A DNA stretch of 64,000 nucleotides from positions 153,886,057-153,950,056 of the forward strand of contig CM043952.1 of the NCBI GenBank assembly GCA_014529385.2, read 5' to 3'. This DNA is from Adiantum capillus-veneris (lineage: Eukaryota > Streptophyta > Polypodiopsida > Polypodiales > Pteridaceae). Position 1 is the first letter of the stretch, and the number at the start of each line of letters is the position of its first letter. The translations under genes and the position numbers were made by a program. Under the pieces are notes generated by a model that saw only the letters and a list, made by a program, of their open reading frames with translations, did not search any database and was not told the DNA's origin. Positions 10,434-21,414 of this stretch are shown piece by piece.

Positions 10434-10881
10434 GGTCGATCCTTAGGTGGTGAGTGACTCAGTATACGAATAATAAAACCACTATTAAAGCTTTTGACAC
10501 CCATTCCACTTACACATAGACAGTAAAGCAGTTAGACATAGGTTTAGTGCTTAGTAGAGACTGGAGTCCGAGACTAGCCATTGCTACTTCTTATGAGCAA
10601 AGAAAGTTGTGAGTGAAGTACAAGAGAGTATTTCGTTCTTTGATTTTCCCATTCTTGGAAAGGACTGTTTCACCACACACTTCGTTGTTGTTTTCATACT
10701 GTTAAATTCATTTATGTTTGTGTATCTATTTTAGTTTATAGGAGTAGGATAAGTAACAATTTACACCATCATTTGAGGCCAATAGGATCAAGGAAAAAAC
10801 CGTCCAAAATCTTATTTTGGTGCCAAAGACCATAACTCTGAAAAGTTGAAAAATTGATGGGCAGAGCTTCAAAACTGAACT
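10434..10881 (+). other. Element A leader, first part
   Basis: Noncoding. It aligns over its length with 62514-62960 of the second A copy (shared GTCGATCCTTAGGTGGTGAG, TAGTGCTTAGTAGAGACTGG and so on). It ends at the copia insertion point and resumes at 15173. Confidence 0.75.
10877..10881. other. Copia target-site duplication, left
   Basis: GAACT before the copia LTR; the right copy at 15168-15172 is GAACC. Four of five bases match, and the flanks join in alignment with the uninterrupted 62.9-kb copy. Confidence 0.8.
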
Positions 10882-11073
10882 TGAAGGAGTACGAGCGGAA
10901 GTGTGACGCGAGAGAGAGTGCGAGAAGAAGAGCACGAAGATATGGTGAACTCGCTCTACTATAATGTGTAGAGCATAGTGAGTTCTTATTAGGTTTTCAC
11001 AAAAGAATATGTGTACATACCTGGCGGCCCGCCCACTTACCTGGGCGACCACATTGGGCTTTATACCCCAACA
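10882..11073 (-). repeat. Copia 3' LTR
   Basis: 192 bp. On the minus strand it runs TGTTGGGGTATAAAGCC to CGTACTCCTTCA. It is preceded on that strand by the purine tract AAGTGGGAGGT (11074-11084). The GTATAAAG near its start could be a TATA box but lies unusually close to the LTR edge. Confidence 0.93.
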
Positions 11074-11162
11074 ACCTCCCACTTAAAGTCCAATGTGGTA
11101 CTTTAAGTGTGAGAGAAGCTACTATACAAGCTAATATACAAAAGATGTAGAGAAGTGATGTA

Positions 11163-11471
11163 CTACCCTACACCTAACTGCATGCGAAAATGCGCAAAGC
11201 TCTCTAAGGGAAGTCCTTTTGTAAGTAGATCAACAGGATTTTCTGTGGTGTGAACTTTGACAAGCTGAAGTTGCTTATCCTCGAGCATTTCCCTGATGAA
11301 ATGATACTTCACATCCACATGCTTTGTCTTTGAGTGATAAACTGGATTGCGAACCAATTGTATAGCGCTTTGACTATCATAATATAACACAGGCATCTCT
11401 TCTTTGATTCCCAAATCTGTTACTTGTCGATTAAGCCAAATTGATTCTTTGCATGCCTCTGACCTTGTCAA
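11163..11471 (-). pseudogene. Copia RNase H remnant
   Basis: About 100 residues of the C-terminal copia RNase H: EACKESIWLNRQ, then LYYDSQSAIQLVRNPVYHSK with the conserved Asp-Ser-Gln, then KHVDVKYHFIREML, KVHTTENPVDLLTKGLP. It ends close to the purine tract, as copia pol does. It is out of frame with the RT piece upstream, and the first part of the domain (the usual YADAD...EAEY stretch) is missing. The join near 11445-11470 (TEYIDKV next to RGMQRINLA) marks the deletion. Confidence 0.9.
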
Positions 11472-12915
11472 TATACTCTGTTTGAGATAACCAAATCAAC
11501 TTCTTTGATATGTCTCTCTCAATGCGCATACCAAGTATATGACTTGCCTCACCCATGTCTTTCATGTCAAACGATTTTGCCATCTTTGACTTCAAAGCTG
11601 AAATTTCTTCCAAGTGCTTGCCAGCAATCAACATGTCATCCACATACAAAATAAGGATCAGCCAACTGCCATCCTTAGCTCTCTTTGTATATAGACAATG
11701 ATCGAACTCACTACGTTTGTAGCCTTGAGAAAGCATAAACTTGTGGAACTTATGGTACCATGCCCTCGGTGATTGTTTTAAGCCATAAAGACTCTTTAAT
11801 AACTGGCATACCCAATCTTCCTTGCCTTTCTCAACAAACCCTTCTGGCTGCTGCATGTAAATTTCCACATCTAAATCACCATGCAAGAACACTGTCTTGA
11901 CATCCATTTGGTGCAACACCAAATCTAATATGGCAACCAATGCAAGAAAGCATCTCAATGTAGTCATCTTGACCACCGGAGAGAAGACTTCATCAAAGTC
12001 AATGCCTTGTTCTTGCTTAAAGCCCTTGGCAACAAGCCTTGCTTTGTACTTTGTTTGACTATCATGAGCGGTGATCTTATATCTGTAAACCCATTTACAA
12101 GGTAGAGCCTTTTTGCCCTGTGGTAATTTAACTAGCTTCCATGTCTTGTTTTTACGTAGAGCTGTCATCTCTGATTGCATGGCCAATTGACAATTCTCGG
12201 AGTCCTTCATTTGCACTGCTTCCTTGTAACATGAAGGCTCATTGCAATCAGTCAACATGACATAGTTCATAGATGGAACAAACCTATCAAGAGGTCGCAT
12301 GACACGTCCAGATCTACGCACAATAGGTGGATCAGGCTCAGCCACAACCTGTGGTTCCACTCTATCCTGTCCTTGCTCCTCTTGAGCCCTGACATTTTGT
12401 CTTGCACGTGCAGGTCCATCTTCTTGGAAGACAACTCTTCTAATCTCCTCAACCCTCTCTAGTTTAGAATGATATTTGGCTTCATTAAAGTGAACATCAT
12501 TGCTGCGGATAACCTTTCTGGATTCGGGATCCCAAAGTCTGTACCCCATCTCACCAGAATTACCATAGCCTAGAAAGATGCACTTTCTACTCTTTGGCTC
12601 AAGTTTGTTCCTAAATTCCTTTGGAACGTGAGTATATGCCTCATAGCCAAAGACTCTGAGATGCTTGTATGAGGGCACCTTGCCTGACCATACCATCTTT
12701 GCCACTAAATCCTTCTGCAAAACCTTGCTAGGAGATCTATTTATAAGATGAACAATTGTTGATACAGCTTCAGCCCAAAACCCATTCGGCAGTTGTGCAT
12801 TAGACAACATACTTATGACCTTCTCTTGTATGGTCCTATTCATCCTCTCAGCAACACCATTTTGAGGAGGATTGTAAGGAATAAGAGGTAAACCACTCCT
12901 TGTTTGGAGACACAT
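11431..12915 (-). pseudogene. Copia integrase C-terminus and reverse transcriptase
   Basis: Long open frame of about 494 residues. It starts inside the integrase at PPQNGVAERMNRTIQEKV (the catalytic Glu region) followed by the integrase tail (CIFLGYGNSGEMGYRLWDP). Then comes RT: NKTWKLVKLPQGKKALPCKWVY, KARLVAKGFKQEQGIDFDEVF, QMDVKTVFLHGDL, LYGLKQSPRAWYHKF and the catalytic box LYVDDMLIAG (YVDD). RT looks intact. The first two catalytic Asp of integrase are absent because the sequence from the protease onward is deleted; the frame of this piece does not match the gag-protease ORF that overlaps it at 12848-12915. Confidence 0.92.
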
Positions 12916-13888
12916 GAAGTGATGCCCCTAAGTCTATAATCCAGTCACTCAGTGCATTTCCATCAGATGTTGTAAGAAGAGTTGATTCCATTGTATTCTT
13001 CAAGAAGTAGATGTCTCCTGACACTAGACTGTCATCCTCTGCAACAGTGTTTGTCACATTTATTTCTTGAATCTTCACTGAGGACTTGTTCTTCTCACCA
13101 TGGTCTTCAGATTTCTCTTTGCCTTTTTTTGCTTTCCATTCTTTGCAGTCTCGTTTCATGTGACCCTTCTTGCCACAATGGTAGCATTCTATGTCACTCT
13201 TGCCTTTAGCACTGCAGGACTTGCTACGAGACTGATTCCTCTTTCCACCTTTGTACTTTTCTTTGGTCCTTCCCATGACAACTAAGGCTGTTCCTTTGCC
13301 TTTGTCCATTGTCTTTCTATTGGTTTCTTTAGTAAGCAGACTTCCTTCTACACCTGCTATGTTCAAACCATCTGGAGGTGCATAATTACTCAAAGCTGTG
13401 CGAAAAATGTCCCAACTTTTCGGCAATGTGATCAACAGGAACATAGCTCTAGCAGGTTCATCAAACTTGACACCTTGAGCTGACAATTGACTGTAGATTG
13501 TGTTGAATTCATTCAGAAGATTGGACATACGTGTCCCTTCTTTCATCTTCAAGTCAACAAGCTTCTTAAGCCAGTATACCTGTGAAGCTGCACTCTGCTT
13601 CTCATAAAGATCACTCAGCTTTAACCATGCTTGATAAGCCGACATCTCGTATGCTACATTGAAGTAAACACTTTCTGCCAAAGTCATCATAATGGTAGAA
13701 AGTGCCAATTCATCCATTTCGCTCCATTCATCTTCGTCCATATCTTCTGGTTTTATCCCCTTGAGCTTTATAGGTTTTATCTGCTTCTTTTGTACCAACA
13801 CGTGCCAAATCTGCTTCTTCCACAATGGGAAATTGGTTCCATCCAGCTTCTTGATATTGAAAAGAGCAGTGTCCTGTGATCCAGCCAT
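12848..13888 (-). CDS. Copia gag with protease start
   Basis: Intact open frame of 346 residues. Residues 1-190 are the copia gag core (KLDGTNFPLWKKQIWHVLV; LVDLKMKEGTRMSNLLNEF; LLITLPKSWD), 190-230 are basic, and the zinc knuckle CYHCGKKGHMKRDC (CX2CX4HX4C) is at 235-248. The end enters the protease at DWIIDLGASLHVSPNKEWF (about residue 315), where the usual DSGA reads DLGA. The frame then shifts at the deletion junction (about 12880-12900) and stops. Gag forms the virus-like particle and binds RNA, so the product could still assemble in principle. Start chosen as the first Met, 1.07 kb downstream of the PBS. Confidence 0.9.
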   Translation of the reverse strand: MAGSQDTALFNIKKLDGTNFPLWKKQIWHVLVQKKQIKPIKLKGIKPEDMDEDEWSEMDELALSTIMMTLAESVYFNVAYEMSAYQAWLKLSDLYEKQSAASQVYWLKKLVDLKMKEGTRMSNLLNEFNTIYSQLSAQGVKFDEPARAMFLLITLPKSWDIFRTALSNYAPPDGLNIAGVEGSLLTKETNRKTMDKGKGTALVVMGRTKEKYKGGKRNQSRSKSCSAKGKSDIECYHCGKKGHMKRDCKEWKAKKGKEKSEDHGEKNKSSVKIQEINVTNTVAEDDSLVSGDIYFLKNTMESTLLTTSDGNALSDWIIDLGASLHVSPNKEWFTSYSLQSSSKWCC

Positions 13889-14960
13889 AGCTACGCTTCA
13901 CAGTAGTTTACTTTCCTGGGAAAAATTCAGCAAAGTTTCCCCTGTAAACTGACCTTTGAACCAATATCAACCTATCAAATGAACCAAGAAAGCTTCAGAT
14001 TCTGCATAAATTTTGGCAGAGTCTCCTTTGTAAAATGTCTCTGGTGTACTCAGAAACAGACCAAAAACAGCTCAAAAAACCACTGTCTCTCTAACACTGT
14101 AAGCTGTGGGTAAACCTGTCATGCACCTGTACTGTCTCTCACTGTCCTGTAAGCATAGACTACGACAATGCCTCAACCGCAGTAAAGCAAAGATGCAATC
14201 CCAACTGTCTAACTCACAGTCAATACATCCTAGCTGCCTATCTAAGGGTGCTCGAGGGATCGCTCCAAGACCTGTATCACCGAAAGGATCTCAACATTCG
14301 AGAATCCCCCAGCTCAATAAAACCTCACTCGACCCTCAACAAAGGCTGCAGTAAATCTGACAGTACATAGACTTCCCACAAAGTCATACATCCACAAATT
14401 TCCCACTATATCCTGTAACCACTGCGGCGGTTGTTTGCTGTGTGACTCACAGCCAGCAAACCCTCAATAGACATACATCATCTCTGACAATACATCCCAT
14501 GTGGAAGTACCTGCAATGTCAGGATGAAATCTGGAATATCAAGCAGCAAACACAAGCTACCTGATGAACTAGTGAATGTCGCCTACAGTCTGTGTGTAGA
14601 TGCGTCCGTGTCGTATATGACACGCCTCCAAGAACTGTGAGTCGTCCTTTGTTGTGTAGACAGCCACAAATCAGCACTTTGGAAGTGCAGATATCCTCAG
14701 CACCTGCAGTCGTAGGCCGAAAACCCCAAATTTGCAGAGTCGGATCTGCACCCGCTGAGACCACGTAGTCAAAAATGGCCTGCGCAGAACTTTGTCGAAG
14801 CCGAACGGTGGCCGAGATGACCTTAGAATGAAATTCTGAGAACACCACACCCTTCGGGCTTTCCCATAGGATTTGGGGCCGTGTCTTTGCCTGTCGAATT
14901 TCACTCCAATCTGAGCTGGTGACTCTGGCCTCCTGCAGTGCTGCCCCGAGCCTCGATCTG
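13889..14960 (-). other. Copia 5' leader, noncoding
   Basis: About 1.07 kb between PBS and gag. Short reading frames here have no recognisable domain. The leader is much longer than the 192-bp LTR. Confidence 0.6.
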
Positions 14961-14973
14961 AGCTCTGATACCA
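14961..14973 (-). promoter_or_regulatory. Copia PBS, initiator tRNA-Met
   Basis: TGGTATCAGAGCT on the minus strand, two bases from the 5' LTR; the classic plant iMet PBS. Confidence 0.93.
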
Positions 14974-14975
14974 GT

Positions 14976-15167
14976 TGAAGGAGTACGAGCGGAAGTGTGA
15001 CGCGAGAGAGAGTGCGAGAAGAAGAGCACGAAGATATGGTGAACTCGCTCTACTGTAATGTGTAGAGCATAGTGAGTTCTTATTAGGTTTTCACAAAAGA
15101 ATATGTGTACATACCTGGCGGCCCGCCCACTTACCTGGGCGACCACATTGGGCTTTATACCCCAACA
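14976..15167 (-). repeat. Copia 5' LTR
   Basis: 192 bp, identical to 10882-11073 except for one A/G difference that I can see. Flanked at 15168-15172 by the right target duplication GAACC. Confidence 0.93.
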
Positions 15168-15235
15168 GAACCAAACCCAACAAAACCTTCAAAGAGGGGA
15201 TAGACAAGCTTGCTAGAGATAGACTGTGCTGTCCA

Positions 15236-15255
15236 ACATGGATCGCGATCCATGT
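15236..15255. repeat. Perfect 20-bp palindrome, array copy 1
   Basis: ACATGGATCGCGATCCATGT, fully self-complementary. Confidence 0.93.
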
Positions 15256-15516
15256 ACCTTCTGGAAAAATGAGTTGAAATTGTTTCCTTTCCTTTGAACA
15301 GGCTCTCAGGCATAAGAACCTTGAGTTTGGTCAGAAATAGAGTGCTAAAAGTTCATCTAAATCTAGAAATTGGGTGACGCAGAGCAAAACCTTGAAAATT
15401 GAGGAGAATTGAGAAAAACAAAACTTTTACTTGTCCAAATTCAAAAAGGGAAGAGAATTGGGATCAAATAGAAGCAGGGAACCAGCAGAACCAAAATTAT
15501 GACCAGATGCTTCCCA

Positions 15517-15536
15517 ACATGGATCGTGATCCATGT
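15517..15536. repeat. Palindrome array copy 2, core ATCGTGAT
   Basis: One difference from consensus, at the central CpG (CG to TG). Confidence 0.93.
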
Positions 15537-15799
15537 ACCTGGTAGACATCTGATAGTGAAATTGGACCAGTGTACTCCTGATTACTAAGGGAACAACTTT
15601 TCCAAAAGGAGCCACAACAAAAAGTGAAAGAACTTGATCAAAATACCAAAAAAGGAGTTGTTTGCAAAACCCGCAAAGCAGACACAAAATCTTGCTTTTG
15701 CCTTGGAAAAAGCTGGTCAAATCCAAAAACATTTGGGGAAGAGCACCACCATACTCTTTATCACTAACTCACAAAAAAATAATTCCAAAATCTTGCCAA

Positions 15800-15819
15800 A
15801 CATGGATCGCGATCCATGT
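15800..15819. repeat. Perfect 20-bp palindrome, array copy 3
   Basis: Identical to copy 1; flanks align with the copy at 63582. Confidence 0.93.
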
Positions 15820-16084
15820 ATCTTTTTGGAATTTTGAGCTGATAATTGGCAGGAAGAAAAGTGATAACATTTGAAGTACTTTCTCCCAAAGAACTCTTAT
15901 CAGAAAAGGTCAAAAGGTGGGCCAAAAGGGTAAAATCAGGTCAAGGGGAAACCACTAGAACAGACCCTAAAACTGACTTTTGGTTGACCTAAAAAACTCC
16001 AAAGCACTCAAAAACCATATAGCCAGCATTAGTAGACCAAGAACCAAATGTGTGTCAAGTTTCAGTACATTCTGGCACTGAGGT

Positions 16085-16104
16085 ACATGGATCGCGGTCC
16101 ATGT
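16085..16104. repeat. Palindrome array copy 4, core ATCGCGGT
   Basis: One difference from consensus (A to G in the right half). It aligns by position with 63869. Confidence 0.93.
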
Positions 16105-16344
16105 TTTTTTGATGAAAAATTTGCACCATAGTTGGAGGATTTCACAGGGAGTTTAATGGTCTTTTCAAAATTGAAATTGGATACAAAAAACTAGACTAAA
16201 AGCCCAAACTGACAGGAACTCTTGCAAAGTGTCAGATTGAGCAAATATTTAATCCAGAGGTTCATTTCCAAAAAAATTGATGCCATAGTGCCTACTAATC
16301 ATGCTGAACCTGATGGTACCAAGAAAAGTCAAATTGGCTTCCCA

Positions 16345-16364
16345 ACATGGATCGCGATCCATGT
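16345..16364. repeat. Perfect 20-bp palindrome, array copy 5
   Basis: Identical to copy 1, 260 bp after copy 4. Confidence 0.93.
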
Positions 16365-16940
16365 TCCTCTTGAGTCAGAACAAAAGCAAAGTTTTACGAT
16401 ATAGAGAGGTAGTCCACAGGAACCTGGTGGCTTTTTCAAATTTGATGTTGTGAGTAAAATTGTGTGTCATTAAAGAACCTCGTTAAATTTTGTTGGTTGA
16501 AAGCTAGAACTAATAGGAGGGTTGTAAACTCACAGCTATCAAGCATTCTGTGACAGATTGCAGGTACTAAAGAATACTACCCAACAAGTAAGATCAAAAC
16601 TGGGAATTCAAGCTAGCTATTGAGGTAACACGGTTTGGATTTTGCAATACCAATTCTTCATGAACTTGCAATCAGGGAGATTGTACCAAAATAGAAATCC
16701 CAGCATCTTAGACCAAGGGAGGAATCACTCTACTGAAGGAAGCATGAATCAAAGACAATTGTATCCTTTAGAACCAGTTCTAGAGGAAAATTTTTTGACA
16801 CCTCATTAGAAAGATCGTACAACCTAATGGCTGAGGATTCCAACAAGTTGAACCCTAAATGAACAGCTTCCATGGGGGCAGGTCCTTCTCAACCTGCATC
16901 TGATGTAATACTGTTGTATTTGAAGTCTTAATTTGAAAAT

Positions 16941-17830
16941 GTGCTTAAGGCCAAAATCTATAAGGATGGAATGGACCACTACTGTGTTAAGTTGGAAAAT
17001 AAGCCAAGCGAATTCAGAGACCTTGTAGATGTGGATTATGATGGGGATAGATATTTGAACAGAGAGGGAATGATGTACCTAGTGGTTCATAACCCTTTTA
17101 TTGTGGACAAATGGGGGATGACTGGCACCAAGGACAAGATAGATGAAGAGCTAGCAAATGAGCCACCCAAAATGGATAAGCAAAACGCGGTGCTCATACG
17201 CACCAATGAGACAAAGCGGCTTAATATAGACAACACTTACGGGGGGACTATATAAATTCAATAATGGAGAACAAACACTCTATTATAGATGTGATGAACC
17301 CCGCATCAAGGAGCTAATAGACCGCAAAAAACTGTACATTTTCACTTACACAGAGGGGAGAAGTATTCAAGTGGTCATAATAGACAAGTATGGCCAAAAG
17401 TACTCTCCTATGGATGGTAAGGAGTTAGAGAGATATACATATTTTGGCGGACCACTCCACCAATACTATGTAAATCCAGAAGAAGTGAAAATCATGACTA
17501 CTCACATGAGACCACAGACTAGGCATGTAAGTCCAATAAGAACCAGAGTGGAAGAGTCTTTTGGACATGAACGCTTTCCAAACACAGAGCCTTTAGGGTC
17601 AACGAGGTCTAGGGCTTCCATGAGCACCCATAGGGACAGTATAGCTCCTGACGTGACCTACACCTCTAGAATCCCTCTGACTATTACACGAGAGTGACTT
17701 GATGAATGTGTAGCGGACAGGATACAACTTGTAGTACCAAGGGGAGATTATGAACCTAGAGAAACCATACTAGGAGGACCAAGGGTTGTCAGGATGGTGG
17801 CGGAATCCAGACGTGTGTGACCATCTCAAG
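16941..17830 (+). pseudogene. Element A gag N-terminal region
   Basis: Two open pieces (16941-17255 and 17371-17697) in different frames, followed by a short piece to about 17820. The first starts MLKAKIYKDGMDHYCVKLEN; the second has the Arg/Ser-rich stretch RHVSPIRTRVEESFGHERF. I do not recognise a named domain, but they lie directly before a clear gag core on the same strand and after the leader, so they should be the N-terminal part of Gag or a short ORF ahead of it. Frame breaks at about 17255-17370 and 17700. Confidence 0.55.
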
Positions 17831-17834
17831 TAGC

Positions 17835-18520
17835 GAAATGCATACCCAAAAAGTATAGTGGATCGGGGGATCCGTATGCTCATGTTTTGATCTTCAACAA
17901 GTGTTGAGGACTAAACAGGTAACGGATTTTCATACTCAATATGAAGGTTTTGGGTTCACGTTAGAGGGATTGCTTTGACCTGGTTTCAACCTTTGAATAG
18001 CCAGGAATTCCTAAGCATTGAGCAACTTCTTTGAGAATTCATGGAGGAATTCTCAAAGAGAGGAATCAAGCATAACACTGTCTCCCAGATCTATGCATTT
18101 AGACAAAAGGAGAAGGAAAAAGTGAAGGAAGCCTCGCTTCATTTCAAGCAATACATAGAAAGATGCTGTGCTCAAGAACTACCTCAGGATGAAAGACTGT
18201 ATGTCCTTTTCATAGAAGGATTGCAAAATGACACTCAAAAAGGACTTGCACTTAAAGGCATGTGTAACTTTTGAGCAAGTCATGAAAGAGGCATTGTATT
18301 TGGTAGATAATTGCAAGGCATATGGAGAGGTGACCAAAGACACAGATCAAGGAACGAGTAGCACCTTTTTGACCATTAGTAAGTCCATAATGAAATTGGG
18401 AGGGCAAAACCCAACTGTGTCTGACGTTGATCAAATGATCGAAGAAGTAATCAGAAGGATGAACCAAGGAAACAGGACAAACCCAAACACATGACAACCG
18501 ACCACCCAAAAATGTGACAC
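17835..18520 (+). pseudogene. Element A gag core (retrotransposon gag domain)
   Basis: Matches the Ty3-type gag core: PKKYSGSGDPYAHV near 17847, TWFQPL near 17975, then FMEEFSKRGIKHNTVSQIYA (18038 on) and EKVKEASLHFKQYIERC, LYVLFIEGLQND. Frames change several times (18041-18274 versus 18228-18494) and stops occur near 17905, so it is not translatable as one protein. The domain drives particle assembly. Its own strand is plus, but the pol of the same element is now on the minus strand at 4.6-9.3 kb because of the inferred inversion. Confidence 0.75.
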
Positions 18521-18989
18521 TTGTGGAGGAGATCATCCAACTCAGTGGTGCAACCTTCAACAGAGGTCAAGAGTAAACATACCACGAGTACTGAAGTGGT
18601 GTGCTACCAAAAAGAATGGACAAACCATGAAACCCACGAATGTTTCTATAATAGGAATTATGTTAGAGAGAGACAGTACGGACCACATGGAGGGCAAAAA
18701 TTTCCACCTTCTCCAAGATACCAAGTAGGGATAAATAACACAATTCAAGGGCAGGAAAAACCTCAACTTGTGTTGGGGTATCAACCTCCTTTACCCCAAG
18801 AAAATAGGGGCATGGTAAGGATTTTGCAACCTATAGAAGCACCTTTTGATCAGAGCATGGTCCACATTATTTTATACCAAGAAGATTTAGGCAACACCTA
18901 TGAGAGGGGGTTTGACAGGAATGCATATGCTTCAGAGGGACTCGTCCCACTGATGGTTTCGAAAGAGATGCCAGAGCCCCCATACATAG
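18505..18989 (+). pseudogene. Element A gag with zinc knuckle, cut by Tat insertion
   Basis: Starts with a compact zinc knuckle, CDTCGGDHPTQWC, followed by Gln/Pro-rich sequence (LVLGYQPPLPQENRG). The open frame ends at KEMPEPPYI where the Tat LTR begins at 18990. Residues read beyond that point are LTR. The target duplication is ATAG, and the frame here (codon ATA at 18986-18988) continues in phase with the minus-strand gag at 9346, giving strong support that both were one gag gene. Confidence 0.8.
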
Positions 18990-20694
18990 TGATAGCCGTT
19001 TTTCGGCTCTCTGTGATTGCCATAGTGAGTTATCCCCCCCTATCAAATCAATCAAACACTGTGGTTACCCTCACCCTTTCACTGTATATAGGTGCGTGTG
19101 AGTTAGGGGACTTTTCCCATATATCCTTACTGAAATAAAAAACCCTCAATTAGCTAGGCATTGGGCTAGTTGAGCCAAAAAAATAAAAAATATAAGTATA
19201 TTATGGCCCATGCGTATGTAAATATTTCTTTGTATATAGGGCCTAAATAAAAGATTTTTTCATAATTATTTTGGTATTTATTTAAATATTTTTACCTAGG
19301 TGTGTGTTATTTATGCTCTGTACATTGCCTCACCATTACTACAATTTTTCTTACCATTTTTCATACTCTTTATTCCATATAGAAATATTTTCATGTAAGC
19401 TTCTCTTATATTTGGTGTAACTCCACCCCAACAAAAATCCAAAAAAAGTAGTTTTATTTATGTTTATATTTTTTCACTATTGTGATTTTTCCCTTCCTAC
19501 ATCTATTTTGTTTTTTTTCTAAAAAATTAGAACACCAAAAATATTTATCTTTTTATGGTAGCCTCATAATGAGAGAGATTTCTTTTGACCCCTTTATATT
19601 TTTTCCACTTATATTATTTATATTTGACATGTACATATTTTTTAGACCCCTCAATATTTGATTTTCTTAGTTGTACTATTCACTTATATCATGATCTCAA
19701 CAATATCTTCAATTATAGACCTACCAAATAAGGTCAAGGGTAGGTGGCATGCATACATGCACTATGGAGGGCTCACTCTTGGAGGTATTCAAAAGAATCA
19801 TCCAAAGAAGGACCCCACAAAGACCTTGTGCACTGGAAAAAAACGGTCGGTTTTGCTGAATTTTTAAAGTTCACTTGCTCTCCGAATTTGAAAAGGTGAT
19901 ACAAACAAAAGTTGTAGCTCGTGGGCTGAACTTTTGCCTCAAATTTTTTCATATTTTTTTGAGCTACGAGATGTGAGCTATGATTTTATTAGTGGAACCC
20001 AGTTTTCCCATGCTATGCAGCCACACTCTCTCTTCCACTTTATCATTTTCCTCTTTCACATACACTTCTCCACTCATCATCCCCACCTCTCTCACCACTC
20101 CTCTCTGCACCCTACTCACCTTCTCCTCAACCTTGAAGAATAAGAGAAACCATGGTGAACTCATACCTCCCACACACAATTCCATTCCAAAATTGACCAC
20201 CTAGTCTCATTTTTCCTCCTCCAAATTACCCATATCTATCAAAAAACCACAAAATTCGGCCTCTTCTCTTAAAAGACAGCATCATGGTGGTTGATTACTC
20301 AGCTTCAATTACCTTGTCTCTCAAGGAAGGTCAAGAGTGGAGAAAAAATGTACCGTCAAAGCTAGTGGACCGTCAACAAGCGTCAAAATTGGCCCTACTC
20401 AAGACACTTGGAGCATCAACCTTGTAAGAAATCCACCTTTTCTTACCTCTTAAGAGTTTTTCTTCCTTATTTGTATCCTACATGGATACTCCCATTGTAA
20501 ATATCCAATTCCATTTGTAAATTAATACTAACTCTACTAACACTAACCAACTATGAAAAGTCCTATCACCTCCATTTCTCTCCTCTCTCTTTCCCCACCA
20601 ACTTCTTGATAATTCCAAGCAAAAGAAATTAGGTAAATTGCTGAAAATCTAACCCAACCATGGTTAGAGGAGTAACCCTAGCCTTCAAAATTGC

Positions 20695-20703
20695 TATAAA
20701 AGG
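20695..20703 (+). promoter_or_regulatory. TATA box of the LTR promoter
   Basis: TATAAAAGG in TTGCTATAAAAGGAGGG. Placed in the second half of the LTR, as expected for the U3-R boundary. The same site survives in reverse at 10320-10328. Confidence 0.75.
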
Positions 20704-21362
20704 AGGGTGTAGCTAGCACAAAAAAGGGGGGAGAAGAAAGAGCACTATGCTATAGCTTGAGAAGCCAAGCTCAACCTCTTGAGAAGGAGCTCTTGAGTGG
20801 AATCTCATTGGCATTAGGCATATGTATGTGTTGTATTAGGGGCGATTAGCAAGGGAACTCTATGCCATTGTAAGAGAGAGTGATCATTAAATTGAGAGTA
20901 GGAAATCTATCATTTCTCCTACTAGTGTAAGCCCAACATTTGCTGAATCAAGGAGGGTGAATTTGGACTAAGCATGGATACCTTGTCTCCCTTCCAACGT
21001 GAAGTCATGGACAATAATGATGTGTAAGTGTCTTGGTGTTTATTTAAGTTCTTGATAGCTTGTCTCCGGGTATTGTTATCAATTTAGCCATAAATCCCAC
21101 ATACTGTAAGAGGCCGACAGGGTGGAGAGGACTCCCCTGGCCTTAAGACAGTGATTGGGGTGGCTTTTTTCTTGTGATGTGTTGTGGTGTAATTTACTCA
21201 GGCTATGTTGAACAAATACTAATCTCACTTTGATTGGTCATGACAGATTTGTAAGAAGGCATTAGTGCAACAAGCACCCCCTTCCCCCTTCTCTCTCTTT
21301 CTTACATGTATATATTTATGTTTGCTTGATCATTAACGATACACTTCAAAGCAGCCCGAGCA

Positions 21363-21365
<3 letters not shown>

Positions 21366-21411
<46 letters not shown>
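21366..21411. repeat. (CT)n microsatellite in LTR
   Basis: About 46 bp; partner of the 73-bp tract at 9608-9680. Confidence 0.95.

Positions 21412-21414
<3 letters not shown>

Larger units (their letters stand above)
10882..15167 (-). mobile_element. Young, internally deleted Ty1/copia element
   Basis: Complete by its ends: two 192-bp LTRs (TG...CA), tRNA-iMet PBS, purine tract and near-perfect 5-bp target duplication. It is nested in the leader of element A. The LTRs differ at one base by eye, so insertion is recent. The coding region has lost two blocks (most of GAG-pre-integrase and the integrase core, and the RT-RNase H connection), so it cannot move on its own and was probably mobilised by an intact relative. 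Confidence 0.92.
15173..16940 (+). other. Element A leader, second part, palindrome array
   Basis: Noncoding continuation of the A leader; aligns with 62960-64000. It holds five copies of the 20-bp palindrome at 15236, 15517, 15800, 16085 and 16345 (steps 281, 283, 285 and 260). The first lies about 530 bp after the PBS once the copia element is removed. Between palindromes the units are not obviously alike, so this is either a very old tandem repeat or independently placed sites. Confidence 0.75.

Noticed and set aside
15236-16364. CRISPR-like array of palindromic repeats
   Set aside because: Spacing near 280 bp, no cas genes and a plant retrotransposon leader; the repeats are sites inside an element, not a spacer array.
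19934-20204. Small ORFs repeated at 28488-28758
   Set aside because: They lie in the two LTRs of the Tat element and repeat only because the LTRs do.
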